Origin: Nocardioides albus
GTDB lineage: Bacteria; Actinomycetota; Actinomycetes; Propionibacteriales; Nocardioidaceae
Length of the DNA: 33,237 bases
Reading direction: 5' to 3'
NCBI RefSeq assembly: GCF_014648255.1
Contig: NZ_BMQT01000014.1
Span: 107,262-140,498, forward strand
Part shown: positions 7,419 through 16,452 of the stretch, piece by piece
Position numbering within the stretch: the first letter of the stretch is position 1
How the letters are laid out: each line of letters opens with the position of its first letter
The notes under the pieces: model-generated
Databases searched by the model: none
Told to the model about the DNA's origin: nothing
The model's input: only the letters and a program-made list of their open reading frames with translations
Position numbers and translations under genes: made by a program

Positions 7419-8238
7419 TCTTCTCGGGACCGCCAGGCGGACGGACCGGCAGAGGGGGGCCGGTCCGTCCGTCGGTATGCCGCGCTGGCTGTGGTTCCCG
7501 GCGGCCCTCGCCGCGGCGTTCATCATCGTTCCGCTCGTCGCGATCATCCTCCGCGTCGACCTGGCGAGCTTCCCGGCGCTGATCACCTCGCCGTCCGCGC
7601 TGGAGGCGCTCTGGCTCAGCCTGCGCACCGCGGTGGCGAGCACTGCGCTGTGCATCCTCCTCGGCGTACCTCTCTCCACCGTCCTCGCCCGCACCAGCTT
7701 CCGGGGTCAGGGGCTGGTGCGCTCGCTGGTGCTCCTTCCGCTCGTGCTGCCTCCGGTCGTCAGCGGGCTGGCGCTGCTCTACACCTTCGGCCGCCGGGGG
7801 CTGCTGGGACAGTCGCTGGACCTGGTCGGCATCCAGGTTCCGTTCACCACCCTCGCCGTGGTGATGGCGCAGACGTTCGTCGCACTGCCGTTCCTGGTGA
7901 TCAGCCTCGAGGGCGCGCTGCGCACCAGCGGCACCCGCTACGAGGCGGTCGCCGCCACCCTCGGCGCCCGCCCGACCACCGTCTTCCGGCGCGTCACCCT
8001 CCCCCTGGTCGGCCCCGGCCTGCTCTCCGGCTCGGTCCTGGCCTTCGCTCGCTGCCTGGGCGAGTTCGGTGCCACCATCACCTTCGCCGGCAACCTGCCC
8101 GGGGTCACCAGCACGATGCCGCTGCAGGTCTACCTGCTCCGCGTCGACGACCCGGACGCGGCGGTCGCACTCTCGCTGGTGCTGGTCGTCGTCGCGGTCG
8201 CTGTGATCGGCTTCGCCCGCCATGGGAGGGCCCTATGA
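7396..8238 (+). CDS. modB: Molybdate ABC transporter permease
   Basis: A 280-residue permease. Five to six hydrophobic segments are visible, starting at about residues 32-52, 70-92, 102-125, 138-160, 205-225 and 252-275. The permease-ATPase coupling loop is YEAVAATLGARPTTVFRRVTLPLVGPGLLSG, the EAA motif of ABC permeases, and FARCLGEFGATITFAGN is typical of ModB/CysT-type permeases. The start is uncertain: ATG 7396 overlaps modA by 23 nt and has GAAGG at about 9 nt; ATG 7477 would remove a 27-residue polar N-terminus. It overlaps modC by ATGA. Confidence 0.92.
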   Translation: MPASSSPDLLGTARRTDRQRGAGPSVGMPRWLWFPAALAAAFIIVPLVAIILRVDLASFPALITSPSALEALWLSLRTAVASTALCILLGVPLSTVLARTSFRGQGLVRSLVLLPLVLPPVVSGLALLYTFGRRGLLGQSLDLVGIQVPFTTLAVVMAQTFVALPFLVISLEGALRTSGTRYEAVAATLGARPTTVFRRVTLPLVGPGLLSGSVLAFARCLGEFGATITFAGNLPGVTSTMPLQVYLLRVDDPDAAVALSLVLVVVAVAVIGFARHGRAL

Positions 8239-8933
8239 GCTCTCTCCACCTGCGTGCCGTCATCGTCCAGCGAGGCATCGACGTCACTCTCGACGTCGCC
8301 GCCGGCGAGACGGTCGCGCTCACCGGCCCCAACGGCGCCGGGAAGTCGAGCCTGCTCGGCGTGATCTCCGGGCTCCTTCGTCCCGACGAAGGAGAGGTAC
8401 GCCTCGGCGACCGCATCCTCGACCGCACTCCCCCGCACGCCCGCGGGATCGCGCTCCTCGCCCAGGACCCGCTGCTCTTCCCGCACCTGTCGGTGCTGGC
8501 CAACGTCGCCTTCGCACCCCGCGCCCGCGGCGTACCCCGCCGCCAGGCCAACGAGCTCGCCACCCGCCACCTCACGGAGGTCGGCGCCGAGATGCTCGCC
8601 GGGCGCAGACCGACGGAGATCTCCGGCGGCCAGGCCCAGCGGGTGGCGGTGGCACGGGCGCTCGCGGCCGAGCCCGAGCTGCTCCTGCTCGACGAGCCGA
8701 TGGCCTCGCTCGACGTCGACGTCCGTCCTGCGCTGAGGCAGACGCTGCGCACCGCGCTGGCGGACCGGACCGCCGTCATCGTCACCCACGACGCCGCCGA
8801 CGCTCGCGCGCTCGCCGACCGGGTAGTGGTGATCGAGCACGGCCACATCGTCGAGGAGGGCCCCACCGAACAGGTTCTGGAGCACCCGCAGTCGGGGTTC
8901 GCTGTGAGACTTGTCTCTGGATCGATCAAGTGA
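8235..8933 (+). CDS. modC: Molybdate ABC transporter ATP-binding protein, TOBE-less
   Basis: A 232-residue ATPase. Walker A is GPNGAGKSS (residues 31-39), the Q-loop lies in LLAQDPLLFPHLSV, the signature is ISGGQAQRVAVARA, Walker B is LLLLDEP, and the H-loop is VIVTHDAADA. ModC proteins often carry a C-terminal TOBE/Mop domain of about 100 residues; this one ends soon after the ATPase core, and a TOBE domain instead sits in the first gene of the operon. It could be called a general sulphate/molybdate-type ATPase, but linkage to modA and modB settles molybdate as the best guess. Confidence 0.9.
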   Translation: MSSLHLRAVIVQRGIDVTLDVAAGETVALTGPNGAGKSSLLGVISGLLRPDEGEVRLGDRILDRTPPHARGIALLAQDPLLFPHLSVLANVAFAPRARGVPRRQANELATRHLTEVGAEMLAGRRPTEISGGQAQRVAVARALAAEPELLLLDEPMASLDVDVRPALRQTLRTALADRTAVIVTHDAADARALADRVVVIEHGHIVEEGPTEQVLEHPQSGFAVRLVSGSIK

Positions 8934-8963
8934 CACCAGGGCCGCCCGGACGCGCCTGGCCGA

Positions 8964-8975
8964 TAGATTGACCCC
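8964..8975 (+). promoter_or_regulatory. Predicted leaderless promoter of glpX
   Basis: TAGATT (8964-8969) ends 6 nt before the glpX ATG and the spacer GACCCC is not a ribosome site, which predicts a leaderless mRNA. Confidence 0.55.
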
Positions 8976-9995
8976 ATGAACGACACCCAGCCGCTCGGCG
9001 TCGCCCCCACCGCTCCTGACCGCAACCTGGCCCTCGAGCTCGTGCGCGTGACGGAGGCTGCGGCGATGGCCGCCGCTCGCTGGGTGGGACGTGGCGACAA
9101 GAACGGCGCCGACGGTGTCGCGGTCAACGCGATGCGCACGATGATCTCCACGGTCGCCATGAACGGCACCGTCGTGATCGGCGAGGGCGAGAAGGACAAC
9201 GCCCCGATGCTCTACAACGGCGAGAGCGTCGGCGACGGCACCGGCCCCGAGTGCGACGTCGCGGTCGACCCGATCGACGGCACCACCCTGACCGCCAAGG
9301 GCATGAGCAACGCGGTCGCGGTGATGGCGGTCGCCCCGCGCGGCAGCATGTACGACCCGAGCGCCGTCTTCTACATGGAGAAGCTGGTCACCGGCCCCGA
9401 GGCCGCCGGTCTCGTCGACATCCGCCTGCCGGTCGCGGAGAACATCGCGGCGGTGGCGAAGGCAAAGGACACCAAGGCCTCCGACATCACCGTGATCGTG
9501 CTCGACCGTCCGCGCCACGACAAGCTCGTCGAGGAGATCCGCGAGACCGGTGCCCGGATCAAGTTCATCGTCGACGGCGACGTCGCCGGCGCGATCTCCG
9601 CAGCTCGTGCGGGCAGCGGCGCCGACCTGCTGATGGGCATCGGCGGCACTCCCGAGGGCATCGTCGCCGCCTGCGCGATGAAGGCGCTCGGCGGCACCAT
9701 CCAGGGCCGGCTGTGGCCCAAGGACGACGAGGAGCGCCAGCGCGCCCTCGACGCCGGCCACAACCTCGACCCCGACTTCGTGCTCCACACCGATGACCTG
9801 GTCACCGGCGACGACTGCTTCTTCGTCGCCACCGGCATCACCGACGGCGACCTGATGCGGGGCGTGCAGTACCTCCCCCACGGCGCCATCGTCACCGACT
9901 CCCTGGTGATGCGCAGCCGTTCCGGCACCATCCGCAAGGTCACCTCGGAGCACCAGCTCGCCAAGCTCCAGGCTTACAGCGCGATCGACTTTTGA
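8976..9995 (+). CDS. glpX: Class II fructose-1,6-bisphosphatase
   Basis: A 339-residue GlpX, which hydrolyses fructose 1,6-bisphosphate to fructose 6-phosphate in gluconeogenesis. The metal-binding and catalytic stretches are present: VIGEGEKDNAPML (residues 67-79), VDPIDGTTLTAKG (97-109), IDIRLPV-type loop, GDVAGAISAARAGSGADLLMGIGGTPEG and GRLWPKDDEERQ. Class II enzymes are the usual and often only FBPase in actinobacteria. Length is normal. The gene stands alone, with its own predicted leaderless promoter and a small hairpin after the stop. Confidence 0.96.
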   Translation: MNDTQPLGVAPTAPDRNLALELVRVTEAAAMAAARWVGRGDKNGADGVAVNAMRTMISTVAMNGTVVIGEGEKDNAPMLYNGESVGDGTGPECDVAVDPIDGTTLTAKGMSNAVAVMAVAPRGSMYDPSAVFYMEKLVTGPEAAGLVDIRLPVAENIAAVAKAKDTKASDITVIVLDRPRHDKLVEEIRETGARIKFIVDGDVAGAISAARAGSGADLLMGIGGTPEGIVAACAMKALGGTIQGRLWPKDDEERQRALDAGHNLDPDFVLHTDDLVTGDDCFFVATGITDGDLMRGVQYLPHGAIVTDSLVMRSRSGTIRKVTSEHQLAKLQAYSAIDF

Positions 9996-9999
9996 AATC

Positions 10000-10016
10000 T
10001 GCCCTGTTTCAGGGCA
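10000..10016. terminator. Short hairpin after glpX
   Basis: TGCCCTG and CAGGGCA form a perfect 7-bp stem with a TTT loop. It has no T-tract, so termination activity is uncertain. It also overlaps the promoter region of the following hydrolase gene. Confidence 0.45.
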
Positions 10017-10018
10017 GG

Positions 10019-10030
10019 TAAAGTCGGCAC
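10019..10030 (+). promoter_or_regulatory. Predicted leaderless promoter of the hydrolase gene
   Basis: TAAAGT (10019-10024) ends 6 nt before the ATG at 10031. The hairpin at 10000-10016 lies just upstream and might be an operator for the TetR protein encoded two genes along. Confidence 0.45.
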
Positions 10031-10960
10031 ATGACCACCCCCGCCGAGCCGACCGAGTCCAGAGCTTTCCTCCCCGGAGGAGTGGAGCTGGCGTACGACA
10101 CGTTCGGCAGCCCCAGCGCTGACCCGCTGCTGCTGATCATGGGCCTCGGCGGCCCGATGACCTGGTGGGATGCCCAGCTGTGCGAGCAGCTGGCCGAGGC
10201 CGGGTTCTACGTGGTCCGCTACGACAACCGCGACGTCGGCCACTCCTCACCGCATCCGTCCGACGAGCGGATCACGCTCGCGCGGCTGGCGCGGGCGTTC
10301 GCGGGGCTGCCGACCCAGGCGCCGTACACCCTCGACGATCTCGCCGACGACGCGGCCGCGCTGCTGACCCATCTCGACATCGACTCCGCGCACGTGTGGG
10401 GTGTGTCGATGGGCGGGATGATCGCTCAGACCCTCGCCATCCGTCACCCCGACAGGGTGCGCTCGGTCTGTTCGATGATGTCCACGACCGGCCGCCGTTC
10501 GGTCGGCTTCCAGCACCCGACGCTGCTGCCGGCGCTGGTCATCAAGAAGCCCGGGCTCGAGGGCTACATCGAGCGTCAGATCAAGGGCGGCGTCCAGATC
10601 GGCTCGCCGGCCTTCCCCGAGCCCGAGGACGACGTACGCCGGCGCGCGATCGACACCTGGAACCGCGGTGTCAGCTCGGCGGCGGTCGCGCGGCAGATGC
10701 TCACGGTCCTCACCCAGCCCGATCGCACGGAGGATCTCGGGCGGCTCCAGGTCCCGTTCAGCGTCATCCACGGTCTGAACGACAAGATGGTCCACGTCTC
10801 CGGCGGCCGGGCGACCGCTGCCGCCGTCCCCGACGCCGAGCTGATCCTCTTCAAGGGCATGGGCCACGACCTGCCCCGCGCGCTGTGGCCGGCCTTCATC
10901 AGGGTCGTGCGGCGCACCGCCGACCGGGCCACCGCCGGCTACCGCACCGTCACGGCGTAG
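10031..10960 (+). CDS. Alpha/beta-fold hydrolase, RdmC-like
   Basis: A 309-residue alpha/beta hydrolase. The nucleophile elbow is GVSMGG with S126. The oxyanion region is LLLIMGLGGPMTWWD, and VVRYDNRDVGHSS is typical of the subgroup that includes aclacinomycin methylesterase RdmC. The likely acid lies in VIHGLNDKMVHVSGG and the likely histidine in FKGMGHDLP. No signal peptide is visible, so it is cytoplasmic. The substrate cannot be read from sequence. A TetR gene begins 3 nt after its stop, which suggests co-transcription and that the regulator responds to the hydrolase substrate or product. Confidence 0.9.
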   Translation: MTTPAEPTESRAFLPGGVELAYDTFGSPSADPLLLIMGLGGPMTWWDAQLCEQLAEAGFYVVRYDNRDVGHSSPHPSDERITLARLARAFAGLPTQAPYTLDDLADDAAALLTHLDIDSAHVWGVSMGGMIAQTLAIRHPDRVRSVCSMMSTTGRRSVGFQHPTLLPALVIKKPGLEGYIERQIKGGVQIGSPAFPEPEDDVRRRAIDTWNRGVSSAAVARQMLTVLTQPDRTEDLGRLQVPFSVIHGLNDKMVHVSGGRATAAAVPDAELILFKGMGHDLPRALWPAFIRVVRRTADRATAGYRTVTA

Positions 10961-10963
10961 CCG

Positions 10964-11629
10964 ATGCCCACCGCCCTCCCCGAGGACGAGTCCAGCTCGC
11001 TGCTCGCCCGAGCGCTCGCCGACGTCGCCGAGCCGATCGAGGACGAGGCGGTGACCGCCAGGCTTCTCGATGCCGCCGCGGAGCAGTTCCGTCAGATCGG
11101 GATCAAGCGCACCACGATGGAGGAGGTCGCGAAGCGAGCCGGGGTCGCCCGGATCACCGTCTACCGCCGCTTCGCCAACAAGGACGCGCTGGTCGAGCAG
11201 GTCGTACGCCGCGAGTTCCGGCGCTACTTCGACCAGTTCGTGCTCGACATCGCCGATGCCGCCGACGCCGCCGAGCGCGTGGAGATCGGCTTCGCCAGTG
11301 CGATGAAGGCGATCCGCGGCAACCCGCTGATCGGCGGCATGCTCACCGTCGAGACCGACTCGCTGGTGCACTCCATCGTCGGCGACGGCGGCCGTACGGT
11401 GGCCACGATCGCGCGCTTCGTGGCGGGCCAGCTGCGGCGCGAGCAGCGCGCCGGCAACGTACCCGCCGACGTCGAGGTCGACCTGGTCGCCGAGCTGATG
11501 GTCCGCACGTCGACCTCGTTCCTGGTGACACCGAGCGAGGTCGTCGACATCGATGACGAGGCCCAGCTGCGCTCGCTGGCAAGACTCTTCCTGGTCCCGT
11601 TGATCGACCCCGCCAACCGCCTGAAATAA
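10964..11629 (+). CDS. TetR/AcrR-family transcriptional regulator
   Basis: A 221-residue TetR-family repressor. The N-terminal arm (about 28 residues) is longer than usual. The helix-turn-helix domain covers residues 28-75: TARLLDAAAEQFRQIGIKRTTMEEVAKRAGVARITVYRRFANKDALVEQVVRREFRRYF, a textbook TetR signature. The C-terminal ligand-binding domain is all-helical and not identifiable further. It shares a transcript with the hydrolase upstream (3-nt gap), so autoregulation of the pair is likely. Confidence 0.92.
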   Translation: MPTALPEDESSSLLARALADVAEPIEDEAVTARLLDAAAEQFRQIGIKRTTMEEVAKRAGVARITVYRRFANKDALVEQVVRREFRRYFDQFVLDIADAADAAERVEIGFASAMKAIRGNPLIGGMLTVETDSLVHSIVGDGGRTVATIARFVAGQLRREQRAGNVPADVEVDLVAELMVRTSTSFLVTPSEVVDIDDEAQLRSLARLFLVPLIDPANRLK

Positions 11630-11650
11630 CCTCCGGTCGCGACCCGGAGA

Positions 11651-11662
11651 TACCGTGAGACC
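11651..11662 (+). promoter_or_regulatory. Predicted leaderless promoter of the CtaG-like gene
   Basis: TACCGT (11651-11656) lies 6 nt before the ATG at 11663. Confidence 0.4.
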
Positions 11663-12655
11663 ATGCACGACCACGGCTCCCTGCCCGCGCTCGGCTGGTC
11701 CGAGTTCTTCACCACCTGGAGTCTGCAGCCCGCCTGGCTGCTCGCTGTGGTGATCCTCGCGGCGGGTTATCTCACCCTGCGTAACGCCGCCGGAGCGGCC
11801 TCGACGGTCAAGGGCTGGCGGGTGGCGTCGTTCCTCACCGGGCTCGCCCTCACCTACGTCGTCATCGCCTCGGCGATCAACAGCTATGCGATGTCGCTGG
11901 CCTGGATGCACATGGTGCTCCACCTGACCCTGATCATGGTGGTGCCCACCCTGCTCGTGCTGGGACACCCGCTCACCGTCATCGCCGAGACCGGCCCGCG
12001 CGCCGAGCGGGCGATGCGCTCGCTCCCGGTCACCATCCTGGTCCACCCGATCACCGGCACTCTGCTCTACTCGGTGGTGATCATCGGCACCCATCTGTCC
12101 GGGTTCATGGACGCGATGGCGCAGAGCGTCCCCCTGATGGTCGGCGAGCAGATCCTCTACATCGTCTCCGGCTTCCTCTTCCTCACCGGCACGATCGGTG
12201 AGGAGAAGGTACGCACCGATCTGCCCTACCTCGGCCGGATCGCACTCCTCGTGGTCGGCATGGTGCCCGACACGATCGTCGGGATCGTGATGCTGCAGAC
12301 CGAGCGGGACCTCTACCCGGTCTACTCCGGGGCCCGGCCCGAGTGGGCGCTCGACGCGGTCAAGGACATCCAGACCGCCGGCGGCCTGATGTGGGCCGGC
12401 GGCGACGGCGGCATGATGTTCCTCGCCATCGGCCTGGTCATCGCCGTGGTCTCCTCACCGGAGCGACGGGCCAAGATGACCGGCCGCTTCCTCGACGGCG
12501 TACGCACCACCCAGCTCGCCCAGGAGAGCGCGCGGGGCTCTGCTGTTCACGGGGCAGACGAAGGCCCCGCCGAGCCGGGATCCGTGGATCCCGACAGCGA
12601 CGAGGCCCTCGATGCCTACAACGCGATGCTGGCTCGGATGAACCAGCAGCACTGA
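11663..12655 (+). CDS. CtaG-like cytochrome c oxidase assembly membrane protein
   Basis: A 330-residue multi-pass membrane protein of the caa3_CtaG family. About seven hydrophobic segments are visible between residues 25 and 280. Conserved polar features typical of the family are WMHMVLHLTLIMVVPTLLVLGHPL, LVHPITGTLLYSVVIIGTHL, and GVVPD/GMVPDTIVGIVMLQTERDLYPVY, with histidines and methionines that could bind copper. The family supports copper-dependent oxidase assembly, or copper handling. The C-terminal 55 residues are polar and acidic and hold a short hairpin-rich stretch (SARGSAVHGADEGPAEP). It converges on an ABC ATPase gene with 9 nt between stops. Confidence 0.86.
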   Translation: MHDHGSLPALGWSEFFTTWSLQPAWLLAVVILAAGYLTLRNAAGAASTVKGWRVASFLTGLALTYVVIASAINSYAMSLAWMHMVLHLTLIMVVPTLLVLGHPLTVIAETGPRAERAMRSLPVTILVHPITGTLLYSVVIIGTHLSGFMDAMAQSVPLMVGEQILYIVSGFLFLTGTIGEEKVRTDLPYLGRIALLVVGMVPDTIVGIVMLQTERDLYPVYSGARPEWALDAVKDIQTAGGLMWAGGDGGMMFLAIGLVIAVVSSPERRAKMTGRFLDGVRTTQLAQESARGSAVHGADEGPAEPGSVDPDSDEALDAYNAMLARMNQQH

Positions 12656-12664
12656 CCTCTTCGG

Positions 12665-12669
<5 letters not shown>
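12651..12669. terminator. Hairpin spanning two convergent stop codons
   Basis: ACTGACC (12651-12657) and GGTCAGT (12663-12669) form a 7-bp stem with a TCTTC loop. The stem contains the TGA stops of both the CtaG-like gene and the ABC ATPase gene, so it could serve both strands. There is no T-tract. Confidence 0.5.
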
Positions 12670-13741
<1,072 letters not shown>

Positions 13742-13845
13742 GATTCCGTTGTCTCCTTCACCGGCAGGTACGTGCCGGACGATCCGTTGTGAAGTGACCG
13801 GGACCACATCGGCCCCGGCGGAGACACGATAACCCAGATCCGGAA

Positions 13846-15570
13846 TCAGCGGGTCAAAGCCCTGCACACAGCCGGGGCACAGCCCTCGTAGGCCTCGAGC
13901 CGGCGCATCAGATCCCGGGCGTACGGCTTCGCGTGATCCTCGGCGAAGACGTTGCGGTCCTCCCACGGCCGGTCGTAACGGTAGAGCTCGTAGGCGTGGT
14001 CGGTGCCCTTCCAGGACTTGTCCAGGTCGAAGCGGACCAGCAACCCCTGCGAGCCGCGCACCGCGATGTAGGACGGGATGATGTCGATGGTCCCGCCCGA
14101 GCCCTTGTCGAGGTCGACCTCGCCGGGGTGGGACTTGGCGTAGGTGTGCTCGAAGAAGGCATACCTGCTCCCCGGCCGCTTCGGGCGGCTCAGGGTGTCG
14201 GCGAAGGAGCTTCCGGACATGTACGCCGGGGGCTGGGCGCCCGCGATGTCGAGGAAGGTCGGGGCGAGATCGATGTTGTTGACGAACTGGCTGCGCTTGC
14301 CGGGAACCACGTCGGGGCCGACGACGACCAGGGGGACGCGGGTGTCGGAGTCGTAGGGAGCACCCTTGCCGCCGTTGAGCTGGTGCTGGCCGAGATGGAA
14401 GCCGTTGTCCGAGGTCAGCACGATGTAGGCGTCCTCGCCGGCCGCCTCGCGCACCTGGGTGATCATCCGGTCGATCGACTGCACCATCCGGGCGCGGTCG
14501 CGGTATTGGCTCAGCGCCGTCTCGTCGCTCAGCGAGACCTTGTTGGTGCGCCAGGCAGGAGCCTGCGACGTACGTCCCCCGCGGCCGAGGTAGGTCGGCG
14601 CGTTGTCCCAGCGGTCGTCGCCATAGCCGACCAGGTCCTTCAGCGTCAGGTCGGCGCACTCGAGCCGGCCGCAGTTGCCGCCCGCGGGGTCGCCGGCGGG
14701 CGCCTGGTCGGCGAAGGCGGGCGGGAACCAGGTGTCCAGGCCCGGGTAGTGGTGGCCGAGGCGCGAGTGGGGCCCGTAGGCGGCGATCTCGAGGAAGTAG
14801 GGATCCTCGTCGTCGCGGTGCTCCTCGATGAAGTCGAGGGCGTAGTCACGGGTGACGTTGGTGGCGTACCCGGCGTCCTTGACAGCCGGACCGGCCGAGG
14901 TCGGCGGCCGCGGGTGGTTGCGCAGCTGCACCGCGCCGTTGCCGTCGAGGTAGGTGCTCTGGTAGCCCCAGCCGCCGTAGGCGCCGCCGAGGAGCGCGTT
15001 CCAGGAATCCCATCCGGGCACCTTGGGCGGCGGGGTGCGCTTGCCGTCGGCGCCGAGGGTGGCCTCGTAGGCGTTGATGTACTTCCCTACGAACCCGGTC
15101 GTGTAGCCGGCCTCCTGGAGCCCGATGCTGAACTGCTTCTCGACGTTGCCGTAGCGCCGGAACGCCGACCAGCCGCCGACCGGGTGCTCAGGATCGTTCT
15201 GGGTGTTGGTGAGCACCTTGGTGTGGTGCGGCGTCTGCCCGGTCAGCAGCGCTGCCCGAGAGGGGCAGCACAGCGAGTCGATGACGAAGGAGTTCTGGTA
15301 CGTCGCGCCGTCCGCGGCCATCTTGGTGGCCTCCGGCATCGTCCGGAGCAGCTCGAGGGAGAAGTCGTCCATCAGGATCAGCACGATGTCGGAGCGATCG
15401 TCGGCGGTGGCGGCGAGCTCCGCCGCGGGCGCCCCGATGGCTGCCGCCGACGGGCCGGCTGCGACAGGGCCGGCGACGGCGTCTCTCGGGCCGGCGACGA
15501 GGAGTCCGACGACCAGGGCCACGACCGCCAGGAGTGCGGCGCCCAGAAGAGCGCTCCACGTCGGCTTCAT
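13846..15570 (-). CDS. Exported sulfatase-family hydrolase
   Basis: A 574-residue alkaline-phosphatase-superfamily sulfatase. Residues 7-27 form a hydrophobic signal or anchor. The catalytic motif is CCPSRAALLTGQ (from residue 101), the C-x-P-S-R form in which the first cysteine becomes formylglycine. Metal-site residues lie in IVLILMDDFSLELL (D68, D69) and VLTSDNGFHLGQHQ, and FVGKYINAY and HTKV also match the family. The C-terminal half has the TRVPLVVVGPDV and TFLDIAGAQPP stretches of aryl- and glycan-sulfatases. The substrate is unknown. Start ATG 15570 has AGGAG upstream, and the leader contains ACACA-ATGA-TGTGT (near 15600), a small possible operator. Confidence 0.92.
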   Translation of the reverse strand: MKPTWSALLGAALLAVVALVVGLLVAGPRDAVAGPVAAGPSAAAIGAPAAELAATADDRSDIVLILMDDFSLELLRTMPEATKMAADGATYQNSFVIDSLCCPSRAALLTGQTPHHTKVLTNTQNDPEHPVGGWSAFRRYGNVEKQFSIGLQEAGYTTGFVGKYINAYEATLGADGKRTPPPKVPGWDSWNALLGGAYGGWGYQSTYLDGNGAVQLRNHPRPPTSAGPAVKDAGYATNVTRDYALDFIEEHRDDEDPYFLEIAAYGPHSRLGHHYPGLDTWFPPAFADQAPAGDPAGGNCGRLECADLTLKDLVGYGDDRWDNAPTYLGRGGRTSQAPAWRTNKVSLSDETALSQYRDRARMVQSIDRMITQVREAAGEDAYIVLTSDNGFHLGQHQLNGGKGAPYDSDTRVPLVVVGPDVVPGKRSQFVNNIDLAPTFLDIAGAQPPAYMSGSSFADTLSRPKRPGSRYAFFEHTYAKSHPGEVDLDKGSGGTIDIIPSYIAVRGSQGLLVRFDLDKSWKGTDHAYELYRYDRPWEDRNVFAEDHAKPYARDLMRRLEAYEGCAPAVCRALTR

Positions 15571-15654
15571 CCCGAGTCTCCTTTGTCTATTATGTAACTA
15601 CACAATGATGTGTTGAGGCGAGGCTAGCGCCTTGCCTCCAGGCACGGCAAGATC

Positions 15655-15691
15655 GGTCCGCGGAGCGGACCCGAAGGGGCGTTCAGCCCCT
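15655..15691 (-). terminator. Tandem hairpins after the DUF1707 gene
   Basis: Two perfect stem-loops lie side by side: GGTCCGC/GCGGACC (15655-15671) and AGGGGC/GCCCCT (15675-15691). They lie just past the stop of the 15700-16395 gene and upstream of the sulfatase, so they probably separate the two units. Confidence 0.6.
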
Positions 15692-15699
15692 GGTGCTGC

Positions 15700-16395
15700 T
15701 CAGTGCAGGTCGTGCGGCGGGAGCTCGTGCGGCGGCGGCATCTCCAGATGCCTGCGCCCCTTGGTCTCCTTCAACGGCTTGCGGATGACGGTGACGCCAC
15801 CCATCAGTGCCAGCCCCTTCACCCGCAGCACCGGACCGCCGGTCGGCTCGATCCCGCGGGGGCCGACGTAGCCGCCCATGATCCCGACGCCCTGCATCAC
15901 GACCTGGACGTCGGGGCCGACGGTGATGTTGACGCCGCCCATGATCGCGTTGGCGTAGATCACCGTCTCCTGGGCGGAGAACTGCGCCTGGCGCATGTCG
16001 AGCTCGGCACCGCCCATCAGCGCGATCACGTTGCCGGTCGCCGGCACGGTCCAGATCCCGCGTCGGTCCACGCCGCTCATGATCGCGACGTAGAGCTGGC
16101 TCTCGATCGGCTTGTCGGCGAAGACCGCCAGGCTCTTCCCGGAGGCGGGAGGGCTCTGCGGGAGCGGCAGCGACGGTGTCCCGACGGCCGGCAGATCGAA
16201 GGTGATCGGGACCAGGTCCGCGTACGTCTTGGCCTTGAAGGTCGCGTCGAGACGGTCGTCGAGCTCGTCGATCTCCAGACGGCCCTCCCCTGCTGCCTCG
16301 CGGAGGATGTCGGCCACCTTGTGGCGGTCGGCATCGCTGATCCGAAGATTCGGATCAGGATTCTGGCCGCGAAATGGCTCGGGGGTCGTTCCCAT
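15700..16395 (-). CDS. DUF1707 protein with LiaF-like C-terminal domain
   Basis: A 231-residue protein. Residues 16-65 form the DUF1707 (SHOCT-like) domain, LRISDADRHKVADILREAAGEGRLEIDELDDRLDATFKAKTYADLVPITFDLP. A proline-rich linker follows, then a beta-rich C-terminal region with repeating MGGxxI/V units (ALMGGAELDMRQAQF, ANAIMGGVNITVGPDVQVVMQG, GLALMGGVTVIRKP), like the C-terminal part of LiaF/YvqF envelope-stress proteins. No membrane helix is evident. The C-terminus is histidine-rich (PPPHELPPHDLH). It is the paralogue of the gene directly upstream. Function is unknown; an envelope-stress role is only an inference from the LiaF-like domain. Confidence 0.85.
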   Translation of the reverse strand: MGTTPEPFRGQNPDPNLRISDADRHKVADILREAAGEGRLEIDELDDRLDATFKAKTYADLVPITFDLPAVGTPSLPLPQSPPASGKSLAVFADKPIESQLYVAIMSGVDRRGIWTVPATGNVIALMGGAELDMRQAQFSAQETVIYANAIMGGVNITVGPDVQVVMQGVGIMGGYVGPRGIEPTGGPVLRVKGLALMGGVTVIRKPLKETKGRRHLEMPPPHELPPHDLH

Positions 16396-16408
16396 GAGGC
16401 GAATGCTA
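16396..16408 (-). promoter_or_regulatory. Predicted promoter of the first DUF1707 gene
   Basis: TAGCAT on the minus strand (16408-16403) lies 7 nt before the ATG at 16395. The paralogue at 17121 has the same TAGCATTC context. Confidence 0.4.
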
Positions 16409-16452
16409 GTGGGGGCCTAGGACCTACGCCTCAACAATCCCCCCGATGGCAT

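Noticed and set aside
10247..12094. 615-codon open frame on the minus strand
   Set aside because: It spans the hydrolase, TetR and CtaG-like genes in antisense and shows only low-complexity shadow sequence.
13742..14659. N-terminal extension of the ABC ATPase frame upstream of 13741
   Set aside because: The extension overlaps the sulfatase in another frame, and ATG 13741 has an AAGGAG site and family-like N-terminus.
13933..15597. 554-codon open frame on the plus strand
   Set aside because: It is antisense to the sulfatase, has no family-like motifs and reflects GC-rich codon structure.
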